DNA of 21,388 nucleotides from the NCBI GenBank assembly GCA_002102555.1, contig MCFL01000356.1, positions 1 through 21,388 on the forward strand. The letters are read 5' to 3'. Shown piece by piece: positions 1-10,795 of this stretch. Position numbers and translations under genes: made by a program. Under the pieces are notes generated by a model. The model had not been told where the DNA came from, did no database searches, and was given only the letters and a program-made list of their open reading frames with translations. Numbering within the stretch: position 1 is the stretch's first letter; every line of letters starts with the position of its first letter. The stretch comes from Catenaria anguillulae PL171 (lineage: Eukaryota > Blastocladiomycota > Blastocladiomycetes > Blastocladiales > Catenariaceae).

Positions 1-3000
1 CGCGGCCATTCGACACGCCAAAATTTTCCCAATTTTATGTTGATCTCGCGCGGCACGCTCGGATGGTGCCGCCATCACCGCGCACAGCATCTCCCAAATT
101 TTTGAGAAGGCGCTGTTTAAGCTGCACCCAGGCGAGCGCGAGCGCGAATCGCATTGGGAGCGCCTGTTTGGCGCTAACGCGCCCGCCGCCAGGCCCCAAT
201 ACCAGCACTCGTCATCTGCCGGCTCGGCGCCCGCGCGCGCCTCGTCATTGTCGTCCGGCTCTCGTCCGCCGCCCAACCCGCAGCGCGTCCTGTCTCAGCA
301 ATTCAAGCTTGATAACTTCGACGCCCGTTGCTGGCGGTGCTGGACGAAGCATTGCAAGAACAAGCGCCCGCCCGGCGACCGCTCATGCTTGCTTGCAGAG
401 CACAAGTCTGCCACTTGCGACAACTGCGGCTGGACCGGCCACGTTCCGCGGCTCTGCGACATGCCAAAGAACCTGGTGTGGTCCACGGTCAAGCGCATTG
501 CTGCCGAGGGAGGTCGTGTCCCTGGCCCAGCGCGCGCCCCGGCCATGGGTGCACCTCAACGTGCTGCCGACCGTGCCCCGCAAGACGGGCATGACCGCCG
601 CGGCCAGCCCGCTGGCGACGCTGTTGCGTATTTGGCCGGCCAGCACGACGCCGTTGCCCGTGACGAGGTACTTGTTGCCTCCCTGCACAATGGGCACTCT
701 GATTGGTGTGTTGACAGTGGTTGCTCGCGCCACATGACCCCGTTTAGGAGTGACTTTGTCGATCTGACCCCGCTCGCCGCTGAGTGCAAGATCTCTGTTG
801 CCAACAAGAGTTTCGTGTCTGCCACACACATTGGGACGGTCAAGCTTCCCCTCGGGTCTGACCACCCGCCAATCTACTTGTTCAATGTCCTTCTTGTGCC
901 TCGTTTGGCCACCCGCTTGCTCTCCCTGCAACTCGTCACTGTTGCGTATCCCCGTATCCAATTCTCTACTTTCATCGGAATTCAGTACATTGTGATTCAT
1001 GCTCCTGATTGCCGCCCGAGGTTGCCTCCCGTGCTCCGGCCGGACTCTGTCCCGGCCCACTGCGTGTGTGACGACATCACCCTGCCGCGCTTCCCGCTCG
1101 TTGCCCGGGGTGGTCTTTGGTTCCTTCCTATGGCTGCCATGCCGCCGGAAGTGGGGCTGCCTGCGTGCGATGGGGCCTCTGCGCTCCTTGTGCTCTCGCA
1201 GGATGCTGCTGCCGCTGGTGTGTACGCCGGTGGCTTGCGCGACGTTGATACTTGGGAGCCGTTTGCGCTTGGCAGCGACGACTCTATCGCCACGGCCTAC
1301 GTTGCCTCACACGGCGCCGACTACATGTTTTGTGCGAACTCCCTGTTTGACAGCCGCATTGGCAAACTCAGTGAGGTCTACCAGACTGACTTTGAACGTG
1401 CATTTGAGTTGGCATACGCTGCGGCGGCAGATTCCACCGCGGATCCTGTGTCGGGGTCGCCGTCCGCTGACCGCCTGCTCCAGCTCCACGTTGCTTACAA
1501 CCACATCTCTGGACCATTGTGGACGATGCTTTGCAAGTCGCTCGGCCTGCACCCACGCACCGTTGATTGCCACACATGTGGCCTGGCCCTAGCAACTCAG
1601 CGGCGCACATTTGCTGCATCGCAGTTCCTCAGATCAACTGAACCGCTCCAACGTTTGTTCATCGACCTCAACATTGTCGCTCGATTTGGTGATGGCGGCG
1701 TCCAACACTTGCTTGTTGTGCTTGACGATTACTCCGATTTTTGCGCCGTTGTCCCGATCCCCGACAAGTCTGATTCCGTCTTCCGTGCCTTCGTCTCGCT
1801 TGTGACGCTCTGGGAGCGTCGCACTTCGCGCCGCCTGCAGGCCATCCAACACAACCGTGGCACAGAGTTTGTCAACGCCCAGTTCGACAGATGGCTCGCT
1901 GAGCGCAATGTCCCGCGCTACTTGTCGCTCGCTGGCCACCACCAGGCAAATGGACGCATTGAGCGTCTCAATCGGCACATCAATGAGCGCGCGCGTGCCC
2001 ACCTGCTCCACCTGGACGGCCTTGTGCCCGCTGAGGAGGCCGCCGTCCTCTGGCCGCATGCCGCCTGCTTTGTGGGCGTTGTGCGCAACCACACTCCGCT
2101 GCCGGCGCTGCAGGGGCTGACCCCATACCAAGCGTTTTTTGACTCGAAATTTGTTCCCCGCCTTCGCGTCTTTGGCGCAACAGCTTTCCAGCCGCCGAAC
2201 CCTGACGCTACAGTTTTCAAGCTGTGCCCTGCTGCTGAAAAGCGTGTGTTTGTTGGGTACAAGGACAGCGATTGCGCCACCTTCCTGCTATTGGAGCCAT
2301 CCTCGGGCGCTGTCCTCGAATCTGTCTCCGCACGTTTCATTGAGACCGAGGTGGTCGCTCGCGTTGTCGCTGGCCCATCGCCAGAGTTCTGCTCGGCGCT
2401 GTCTGAGGCGTTCGCCTCCCGTGGTGGCACTGATGACGCGGCCGACAGCGATTTCGTGCCTGAGGGCTCTGACTCCGACGATGACATGCACTTTCCCAGT
2501 GGCGACTCTCATGTGCAGCCACCATCCCGCGCTCGCCGTTTGCGCACAACCCCTGCTGGCCGAAGGCCATTGCCGCGTCGCCGCTCACCATCGCCGCAAC
2601 TGCCAATGCGCCCCCGTTCACCACCCCGCACTGCGCGGAGCTTCCCGCCACGACCGACCACTGTTCCGTATGTTGAGATTACGCTTCACCGCCCCGGTGC
2701 GGGGGAGAGAGGCACTCGCGGGCATCGTGCAATGTCTACCACCGGGCCAGTTTCCGCCTCACTCGCTTTTCATAGTGATGAACCACCTCAAATCAACCGC
2801 CGTACTGGCCGACAACTTGCCCACGCAACTGCACAACTGCTCAACTCCATGGAGCTCGACGTGCCAAAGATCAAAGCTGCCGATGTACACGTGCCAAGGA
2901 CGTTCAAAGAAGCGCGAAGTGACGAGAATGTGGACCATTGGAAGCACGCAGAGTTGGTCGAGTTGGCCGCGCTTGAGGCAAATGGCACGTTCGAGATCGT

Positions 3001-4953
3001 CAAGATCCAGGCCGGCCAGCGGCCGATCGGGTGCAAATGGGTGTACAGCACCAAAGCAACCCAGATGGCGTGTTGACCAAATTCAAGGCAAGGATTGTTG
3101 CCCGAGGTGACCAGCAATCGGCCGAGGGAATGGAAACGTATTCTGGGACGCCAAGCCTAACTGTCGTACGCATTATTGTTGCCCTCGCTGCTGCCCATGG
3201 ATGGACCATTTTCGCCATGGATGTATCCAATGCGTACCTCCATGCGACACTCAAGCGGCCAACGCTCATGTGGGCACCGCCTGGTTACCATGTCGAGAAA
3301 GACGAGGCATTTCTACTCATCAAGTCGCTTTATGGATTGAAGGAGGCAGGTCGCCATTGGGCCGAGTACTTGCGTGAGGTGCTGTTTGCACTTGGATTTG
3401 AAGTCTGCAAGAACGAGGACTGCGTACTCGTGCAAAAAGACAAGCAGACCGCATCTGTGTTTGTGCTCATCGTCATTTACGTCGACGACCTACTCATCAC
3501 TGGGCCGTCGATGGCTGCAATCGAATCAACCAAGACGCAGTTGCTCACATACAAGATTGACGACAAACCTGCACTCAACATCAAGGACCTTGGTGTCGCC
3601 GACGGATTTCTCAACGCAAAGTTGGTACAATGCAAGGGCGGAATTTGGCTTGGACAGCCGCAGCACGTTGATGGGATTATCCGCGAGTTTGGCGGCGAGA
3701 TCCATGCCCAAGACCGACCTGCCCGTGACCATGTTGTCAAGGAGGAGATCGACCCAGCGCCCCTCTCACCCGAAATGCACAAGCGATACCAGAAACTCCT
3801 GGGCATGCTCCTCTTTGTTGCCACCGGAACGCGCCCAGACATCTCCTTTGCTGTCCACTTTGCAGCTCGGCGGGCATGCAGCCCCAGCAAACGCAACTAT
3901 GCCAACCTACTCACGATTGTCGGCTATCTCCAGCGGTATCCTGACCTGGGCATCTGGTACCCAAAGATCGCCACCGGCTCCTCTTTCTGGGACACAGTTG
4001 ATGGGTACTGCGACTCGTCATATGCCGACGACCCCAACACGCAACGCTCGACCTCAGGTTTCTGCCTCCGCATTGGACAAGGACTTGTGTCATGGTCAAG
4101 CCGGCGACAACCATGGGTTGCAACATCTACGGCAGAGGCAGAGGTGAATGCTGCTGTTGAGGCTGTCCGGGATGGGACATGGCTGGTCCGCTTCCTTGCC
4201 GAGCTCATTGGTGACTCCCGCCAGAATCCGATCCGCATTAACTGCGACAACAAAGCGGCTATTGCGCTCGCAGATGGAGATGGGCTCCGCCGCTCAATCC
4301 GTCATGTCGCTGTCCGGCTTGTGTTCCTGCGCGAGAATCAGCGCCGCGAATACGTTCGACTCATGTTCATCGCCGGATTGCAGAATGTAGCTGACGGATT
4401 CACCAAGCCCCTCGGTATCAGATTGTTTGCTCGATTCCGCGAATGGTTGAATCTCCGACCATGTCCACATCGGGACGTCTGATGTGCGTCGATTCATCTT
4501 GTTTTTTCTGTGATCGTGCACAGATGTGTTTTGCCATATGTCGTAACTCTTGTGATTGATGCCGAGAGCGCTCAGATAACATTCACCTGGCTTCCTCTCC
4601 GGCCGGTATGCCCAGAGTGATGCCTGCGGGGGAGTGTGGGAAAGTGGAGGATCTGCATGGTCCATTTCGCGTCGATAGATCGAGAGACCATTGATCCTCA
4701 CTGTATTGCTCAGGCACCACTCATGGTGGCATGGGAGAGGACAGAGGGAGGGACGAGGAGAAGATAGATAGAGAAAAGAGTACTACGATGAGACAAGCAA
4801 CGACGACTACCCGCAATGCCCGAATGCCCACATAACCGACCGTATGCTGCTCCGGGGGAGCGGCCACTGAGATTTCACAACATCCCTCTCTCCCCCTCCC
4901 AACCAAAAATCTCCCACTACTTATCTTGCTACTTCTGGACCAAATATTCAACA
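1..4953 (+). mobile_element. Ty1/copia (Pseudoviridae-like) LTR retrotransposon, 5' end outside window
   Basis: The domain order is that of Ty1/copia, with integrase ahead of reverse transcriptase. Parts seen: the end of gag with a Cys/His knuckle-like stretch (about 320-470), an aspartic protease with a DSG box (about 700-740), a GAG-pre-integrase Cys/His segment (about 1470-1620), an integrase core (about 1630-2120), a low-complexity Ser/Pro/Arg-rich linker (about 2440-2680), reverse transcriptase with a YVDD box (about 2990-3760, box near 3478-3495), and RNase H (about 3990-4440). A short non-coding stretch, a purine-rich tract (4626-4634) and the 3' LTR follow. The 5' LTR and most of gag lie left of the window. 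The part seen is long and largely open, with about one or two breaks, so it is a fairly recent fossil. It sits inside a LINE copy and is younger than that LINE. Confidence 0.95.
4635..4953 (+). repeat. 3' LTR of the copia element
   Basis: The LTR begins TGTGGGAAAG immediately after the purine tract GCGGGGGAG, the usual copia arrangement, and ends TTCAACA, giving TG...CA ends and a length of about 319 bp. The right end was placed by comparison. The LINE sequence that resumes at 4954 matches, on the opposite strand, the LINE copy ending near 13882, and the match stops exactly where the LTR would end. The host bases next to it (cgaga) are the expected right-hand target duplication. The left partner is outside the window. 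Confidence 0.75.
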
Positions 4954-5545
4954 CGAGAGCCCTGGGAATGTGCCGTGGAATCGCCACTCATCAAAGGAAA
5001 CTGGCACTTGCGAGGTGGTCAGGGAGCCAGCAAGTGGTGGGCAGCCAACACGGCACTCGTGGATGTAGTGCGCGGCAATGAGTGCGGAATCCTTGAGCGA
5101 CTGCTGGGTCCCTGAGGTGCGTCCCTCTTGGCAATGGGCACACTGGCAAGGCCGATGAGTTGACCGTTCCTCTGGTGTGCGCCGCTCAATTGGTCCAACA
5201 AGCCTGCAACGTTCCTTCCACAATACAGTCCGGATGGTTGTGGAGGCAATGGCAACAATCTGCGCGAGAGCGGGTGCAAGTTGGGGGAACTGCTGTCGCA
5301 AATTAACGTCAACCACGCACGCTGCCGTCGCTCAGATCTTGGGCAAGCTCATGAGTCGTTCGACCAGTGTTCTTGCAGACACACAGTGCGCTGTCATCTT
5401 ACGGCGCCGTAGCAGCCCCAACACTTGATCATGCACGTCTAGCCGGCACGTCCAGAGAAAGTCGGCAAGCGCTGGGCATCTGAACCAGTGCCGTTGATTG
5501 TCAAGCGCACCACAAAGCACGCAATTCACAACACTGATGCTGATT
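4954..5545 (-). pseudogene. LINE ORF2 C-terminal fragment (zinc-finger and Cys/His tail)
   Basis: On the minus strand this reads as the C-terminal end of a non-LTR retrotransposon ORF2. At 5529-5450 it has a zf-RVT-like finger (CVLCGALDNQRHWFRCPAL), which in many LINEs follows the RT or RNase H domain. Further on it has the block VLWKERCRLVGPIERR and a Cys/His cluster CQCAHC ... HYIHECRVGC (about 5140-5030). The same protein is encoded on the plus strand at 13467-13890, about two-thirds identical or better. There is at least one frameshift, near 5327, between the zinc finger frame and the downstream frame. The 3' end is cut off by the copia LTR at 4953. It lies head to head with the endonuclease fragment starting near 5560. 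Confidence 0.82.
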
Positions 5546-5559
5546 CCCGCTCAACACAT

Positions 5560-6422
5560 GCCGATTACCCTGTCAACATCCTAGTCGCCAACGTCCGCGG
5601 CTCCCAAGCGCGCACGACCGACTTGTCGAGACCCTCAACTTTGCACAGCAACAACGTGTGGGCATTGTGATAACTACAGAGACCAAGTTGTCCGACAAGG
5701 GAGCCCGCGGGCTGAACTGTGCGGCGCTCGACCAAGAATGGATGATCAAGGTCACACACGACGACTCACGTGCACAGGGATCTGGTGTATTGGTTGCGAT
5801 AGACCCAAGACTTGAGAGCTACGTTGGCAGATGGTCTGTTTACGACGGGTACATGGTGGCGTTAACGCTCCAGGGCCGTGGCGACTTCCGGCTGCGCATT
5901 ATTGGCATTTATGCGCCACCTCAAGACCCAACCATTCGTGCGTCGCTGGTCCAACGCCTACAAGTTGAGATAGAGATGGCGATGCAAGGGGCGAGCTGCT
6001 ACTGATTGCGGTACACAAACGAGCGGGAGGACGCTGCAAGCCGCCCGTTGGAGGCGGTCGCGCTTGGAAACGGGCTCTTGGACCTTGCAGTGCATCTGGA
6101 TATGGCTGTGAGCACGCACGAGGCTGGTGGACGCCTGGACCGTGTCTTTGTCTCGCCAACCATCACACATGACGTCCTTGCCATGTCAATCGTCAACGCC
6201 CGGGGCTTTGACCATGCGCGACTTGTTCTTCAAACGGCACTTGCGCTCCGACTGGACCGTGACCTTGCTCATCTACGGCAACAAGCCCGACAGGAGGCTG
6301 CCAGGTACGTACTCGATGAGAACCGTCTAACTGGCAAGTCATGGGCCGCGTTCGTCTCCAGAGTGTGCCACAGATCTGGGATTCGAATCGACAACGCCGA
6401 CACCTTCCCACGCATGGGTTGA
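5560..6422 (+). pseudogene. LINE ORF2 endonuclease domain (APE/EEP type), broken
   Basis: This stretch resembles the apurinic-type endonuclease that nicks target DNA for LINE integration. In order: NILVANVRGS (5570s, the Asn motif), TTETKLSDKG (the Glu motif, about 5667-5700), GSGVLVAID, RIIGIYAPPQDP (about 5898-5935), GGRLDRVFVSP (about 6125-6160) and FDHARL (about 6208-6226, equivalent of the final DH). Between 5640 and 5660 the frame shifts. Near 6000 the reading passes from LLLIA directly to a sequence matching the post-GDFN region, so the GDFN catalytic block appears to be deleted. The domain then continues openly to 6422. It cannot be active. It begins at, or just inside, the ORF2 N-terminus, and no ORF1 precedes it. 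Confidence 0.85.
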
Positions 6423-6891
6423 TGCCGAGTCACTCGGGAGCAGCAACAACGATCAACTTCCGCCGTTCTCGACCCAACACTGCCAATTGGGCACAGATGG
6501 TACCTGTTTGAGAATGTAATGCTGGCTGCCAGCCGTGCACGATTGCCTCACAAGAAGCGTTGTGCCTCCGAGTCATACGGATCTGTTTTGAAGCCACCAG
6601 AGAGCAAGACGGATTCAGGCATTGGCGCTCGGCGCGCTGCGACGCTTGCTTGACGACCCTTCCACTAACTTAACTGTTAAAGAACGTGATGCGCTCAGCC
6701 CGAGTGGCGCCAGCGTTTGGTACGGAATCCTCGCATGAAGACCTGGTGCGTGAAAAAGAACGACTGCTTGAGATTGTGGCAACAGAGTCGGCAAAGGCAA
6801 AAAGGGAGCAGATTGACGCTGCAGTGGCCTCCGCGAACGGAAAAGTTTGGCGTCAAGACCGGTTTCATGCGAATCAGTCATGGAGCGAAAA
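6423..6891 (+). pseudogene. LINE ORF2 linker between endonuclease and RT, decayed
   Basis: This continues the endonuclease fragment and leads up to the inserted retroelement at 6892. It is broken into short frames; the longest recognisable one (6686-6891) is Lys/Glu-rich (SSHEDLVREKERLLEIVATES, then KAKREQIDAAV). That composition is typical of the helical region between endonuclease and RT in LINEs. The sequence resumes after the insertion at 8416, which supports one original reading region. No domain can be named inside it. Confidence 0.6.
6872..6891 (+). repeat. Left target-site duplication of the ORF1-type insertion
   Basis: These 20 bases (starting aatcagtcatgg) recur at 8396-8415 with 18 of 20 identical. 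The two copies flank exactly the poly(A)-ended insertion 6892-8395. A long imperfect duplication like this is the mark of target-primed reverse transcription followed by some mutation. Confidence 0.8.
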
Positions 6892-7557
6892 ACAGATGCC
6901 ACTAAGCCAAATCAATGAATGTAATTCTTTAACTCCAAGCAATACATTGAGCTACTCGCCTTGACCCCAATACAAGGTGATCGGCCCGCCTACCATGACC
7001 GACCCCATGATTGTTTGATGCCCAAGCATCGGCGATCACAGGTTGGGTTGGGCCCGTCCCATTTTCCGTCGATCCACAGGCAGTAATGCCCGCCTCAAGC
7101 CGCACTACAATGTCGTCACGCTGCTCAACCAGCGTACTTCGCTGGAATCAAGTTCCTGGAAGTACCTACAACAGCCATGACGATTTGGCCTTGGCCATAA
7201 GCAAGCCCTCAACTTTTTTCCGCGGCCAGTACGTCCATGCCATGACTAGCATCAAGGAGTGGCTTGCCGACCGTGCCGACCACGCCAAGAATGTGCAGAT
7301 TCTTTGCACATATGACACTGTCCGTCAGCTTCCCGGTTTGCTGGCCAAGGGCCATGCCCTGCTGGTCGACAACTGCCGCGCTCGCTCGTTCTCCGCGTCC
7401 TGTGGCAGTACGAGTCCAAAGAGGATGCCGATGCCGCCGTTGGCCTTGGCAGTATGCTCTTAATGGCCATGATTTGCGCTTCTTTGCCGTTCAGCCAGGT
7501 TGTGTTTTCTTGTGTGCTTTTTGGATCACTTGAGAACCACTTGCCCCACACGCCCTT

Positions 7558-8160
7558 GTGCCAAGACCTCCCTCCCTCTTCTCGCTCCCTGCGCCCGCGC
7601 CAACAAGTGCTGGTGGTGTTAGCTATGCTGATGCCGCCAAGCAAGCAGTCAACAAGGTCAATGACCTCGAAAAGGATTTGCGCGGCAAGGTTGACGACTT
7701 GACCGACAAGGTGTCAGTGATCAAGCACAATTGGCCACGTTTGTGGCCAACCAAGAAAGCCCTGCTGGTGGCGTTCAAGTCGGACATGACCAAGCAGGTG
7801 GTTGCCAAGGTTAGCGCTTCGAGGAAAAGTGATGGCACCAACAAGAAGATCGAGGTGTTTGAGGAACATTTGGAGTCTCTTGTTGGCTCAGTGAAGGGGT
7901 TCTTGGCAGACTTTGAGGCCCTCAAGCCTGAGTTGGAGATGACATGGAGGACGTGCCAGCTCAGTCCCACCGGGCCAAGACCTCGGAACTTACATGGGAT
8001 CAACCGTGATCTGCCATCGTCGAGGTGGATCTCAAGGTTGCTTTGGACGAGCTTCGCTTGTACGACGACTTTGAGGAACGCTTGGCGGTGGCGCGGGAGA
8101 AGAGTTGGGCCCATTACGCAAAGGAGCAGGGTTCCATCCGTACCCCGACTCCTTCCTCAG
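7558..8160 (+). pseudogene. ORF1-like coiled-coil protein, frameshifted
   Basis: Not matched to a named family. The first part reads SYADAAKQAVNKVNDLEKDL and continues with heptad-like leucine, valine and lysine spacing to about 7935, consistent with a coiled coil as in many LINE ORF1 proteins. Short frame changes follow (about 7720-7770 and 7935-8020). The C-terminus then reads VDLKVALDELRLYDDFEERL ... AREKSWAHYAKEQG (8022-8130). That end aligns with the second copy at 13080-13220 (ADLAVVLDELWQSKDF ... SWAHKAKKKG), so the family conserves an acidic LDEL block and a SWAH block at its C-terminus. No CCHC knuckle is visible. Confidence 0.65.
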
Positions 8161-8170
8161 CAAGTCGTAG

Positions 8171-8395
8171 TTGTTGTGTTTGTTGCGCCCCCCCCCCTCA
8201 CTTTCCTCACTTTCCTTCCCCCCCTCCCTCAGGTCTTAAATGACCCCTACTGCCACTCGCCTGCCTTCTCTTGCTTGCCTGTGCCTCCTTTTTGGGTGCT
8301 TAAGACCCCATCCCAGTTGCTCTTGTTTCTTGACCTTGAGCTTCCCGTGTTGGATTCACGTCTTAATGCATGCAGTAGCGATTGGAAAAAAAACA
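8171..8395 (+). repeat. Shared retroelement 3' tail, copy 1, with A-run
   Basis: Pyrimidine-rich 3' untranslated tail with a long C tract near 8189-8198, then CCCTACTGCCACTCGCCTGC, a run of TTGCTTGCC-like words, and the end taatgcatgcagtagcg plus eight A. The same order of words occurs at 13300-13463 and 14162-14343. Confidence 0.75.
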
Positions 8396-8415
8396 AATTA
8401 GTCATGGAACGAAAA
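8396..8415 (+). repeat. Right target-site duplication of the ORF1-type insertion
   Basis: Partner of 6872-6891, with two transitions between them. LINE coding sequence resumes directly after it. Confidence 0.8.
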
Positions 8416-10795
8416 CGACCACCCAACTGCCTGGACCAGGTGGTGACTGCAGATGGCATCAAGCTGCTTCCAAGCGAGGTCATGGATGCGACAGCCGCTC
8501 ACTGGCAAGGCTGCTTCGGACAAGAGGAACATGGGAACGTAGACCAGGCTCCAGCGTCGATCCGCCGAGCATTGCAACCACTGCATTGGATCCACGAATC
8601 GTGGTGGGAGGGGTGGAGAAGGAGGTTATACCCGAGGACATTGCTCACGTCTTGTGTTCTATAGACATTGACAAGGCCCCAGGTGCAACAGGCCTTCGAC
8701 ACCGCCATTACGCTGCACTCGGAACCATTGGGCACAAATCCTGGCGCGCTTGTTCACTGACATGTATTTGGCGGACTGGGTGCCAGCGAGTGGCGATATG
8801 GGGTCATTTACCTGACGCCAAAAAAGGCAGAGGGCTACACAGGCGACGTTGACGCCATGCGACCCATCACCCTACTCGAATGCGCATCCAAGCTGTTCAA
8901 TGCAGTCATGTGGCGGCGTATTCAAGATGTGGCCTTGAAAAGCAAGTGTTGCGTGGTGCTCGATTCTCAGCGCTCAAGGGTACCGACACGCGTCTCCCGA
9001 TGACATTCTCCATGGTCTTATTGCCCAAGCGCAAGCAGCCGACGCTGAGGAGGAGTTGTGGGCGTATTCAGAGGACAAGTCCAAAGCATTTGACACTGTG
9101 CCGCATCACTTTGTACGCCTGGCGCTCTTGCGATTGGTTTGCCAGTGCGATTTGAGATTTCTACTGTCGCAACTTCCTAGAGGGACGCACTGCGTCAGTG
9201 ATCACGGCGTTTGGATTGACAAGGCGGATTCAGCTTCACCGTGTATACCCCAGGGTGGCGTTGAATCGCCGTTCCTATGGAACGCATTCTATGACATTCT
9301 GCTGTGTGCGGTGGAGGAGAGTTGCGATGGTGTTGAGCTACTAATCAAGGTGCGGACACAGGTGGTGGGAAGCCATTGGAAGCGTGAAGGTGATTGGCCG
9401 TCGGCGATACGTAGCGATTGGGTATAAGACGATGCAATCTTCTTTGCCAGGTCGCGCGAGCTGCTCCAACAGGTGGTGGACTTGGTCGATGCGTTCAACC
9501 TACTCACTCGGATCCGGGCAAATGCAAGCAAAGGCTTTGTGCTTGCGTTCAACACGAGAGACGGTGGAGTGGGGAGTGTGACGTCTAGAGGAGTTGAGGT
9601 GCCGCGCGCAGGCCCAGGCGAGATAAGAGATACCTGGTGTATTTGTGGATGGATCGGGGCCAAGGAAGGCGACGGAAAAAGTGATGAGGGATGCCGTGAC
9701 AAGTGCGATCAACGTCCTGAGGACGAAACGGGTCCCAGCCAGGATTGTGGTATAGTGATCAACTCAGCAATCATCCCCGCGGTTGCGTACCGTGCATTTG
9801 GTTACATCCCATCACCGACTTTCCTTGACCAGCTTGACGCGAAGCTCCGTGCAGTGGTTCGAGCTGCGGCCAGATTGCCATCCAACACACCAGTCTCGAT
9901 TTTCTACGATGCAGCGACATACGGTCGTCTCCATCAAGCACACCATCCTTGCAGCTCGAGTCTCACACTTCGCTACTGTTTAAGCCAACCCGTGCAAAGC
10001 GAGCGCTTTCAAGTCGCGTGCGCCATGTCCAGCCTTGCCCAACGCGCAATCCGTTGGTGGGTTAACCCACTCTCGCACCCGCCGTGCCGACTTGCATCGC
10101 AAGGACTCCCTGCCTCTCCGCTTCTGAACCTCTTCCCCTTCTTTCTAGTTCTCTCACCTCAATTCACCTCGCTGGGCGTGTTGACCCTCTGCGCGTTTGC
10201 CCGGTGGATGACATCCATTGGAAGCCGTTATTCCATCTCCTGTTCTTCATACTCTGCGTTCCTGTCTCCATGATGCTGGTGTTTGCTCACTTTCTCCCCT
10301 CGTTTCCCTTTGTTGTTTTCATGACCAGGACAGTACTCCAGCACGGTATGCAAACGCGTTTGCCTCTGTCCGCATCTGCTTGCCAAGAGATGCCCTTGCC
10401 GTGGTCGCCTGCACAATGCCCTGGTTGCTTTGACCAACACCGTTTCCGACTGGTGCACATCTCTCGGCCCAGTTGCTGCGATGCCAATTCAGCCCCGCCT
10501 GGCCCTTGCACCGCGACACCATGTTGGCCAACTCATGGTCTTCTTGGGGAAAACGGGCTGCCAACCTTTGGTGTGTGTGTTGCCATTGATTCCCGTAACA
10601 CGGTGAACGGACCAATCGTCACACTGCGCCACCTCGCAGAATGCACTTGCCTAATGCTTGACGAGGGTGTTGTGCCCCCCAACCACACTCTCCTCCATTT
10701 ATGCCTTGACTGTGGCGATATGGGATATGGGTACCTGCCAACTGGCCCGGCAAATTGTGACGTGCCCGCCTGCCTTGTCACCATTCCACTTGCAT
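8416..10795 (+). pseudogene. LINE ORF2 reverse transcriptase and C-terminal region (copy A), broken
   Basis: This continues the interrupted LINE. Landmarks: DQVVTADGIKLLPSEVMD (8436-8490), DKAPGATG (8670-8693), RPITLLECASKLF (8860s), the RT motif-A block EDKSKAFDTVPH (9071-9106), the motif-B block PQGGVESPFLWNAFYD (9247-9295), and the YxDD catalytic box at 9423-9433, which is read across a frameshift. The region downstream has FGYIPSPTFLDQLDAKL (9796-9845) and LPSNTPVSIFYDAATYG, family-specific blocks also present in copy B. Past 10160 the protein is degenerate but aligns with copy B up to about 10720. Several frameshifts and stops make it inactive. Confidence 0.87.

Larger units (their letters stand above)
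6892..8395 (+). mobile_element. ORF1-bearing non-LTR retroelement inserted in LINE
   Basis: A unit of about 1.5 kb interrupts the LINE between its linker and its RT. Its right end is an A-run (8386-8393) after the tail motif taatgcatgcagtagcg, and 20-bp target duplications flank it. It encodes a coiled-coil protein (about 7558-8160) and no endonuclease or RT. It has the same 3' tail as the LINE 3' end at 14100-14343 and the second ORF1 copy at 13225-13463. The first 660 bases (6892-7550) hold short frames that I cannot assign; one reads FFRGQYVHAMTSIKEWLADR (7218-7277). It is best read as an ORF1-only, possibly non-autonomous, relative of the resident LINE. Confidence 0.72.

Noticed and set aside
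383-1060. Minus-strand frame of 225 codons inside the copia element
   Set aside because: It overlaps clear gag-protease coding on the plus strand and has no domain; it is a shadow frame in GC-rich DNA.
8187-8225. Long C tracts as a regulatory or G-quadruplex element
   Set aside because: They lie in the pyrimidine-rich retroelement tail and are absent from the other two tails; more likely homopolymer expansion or consensus error.
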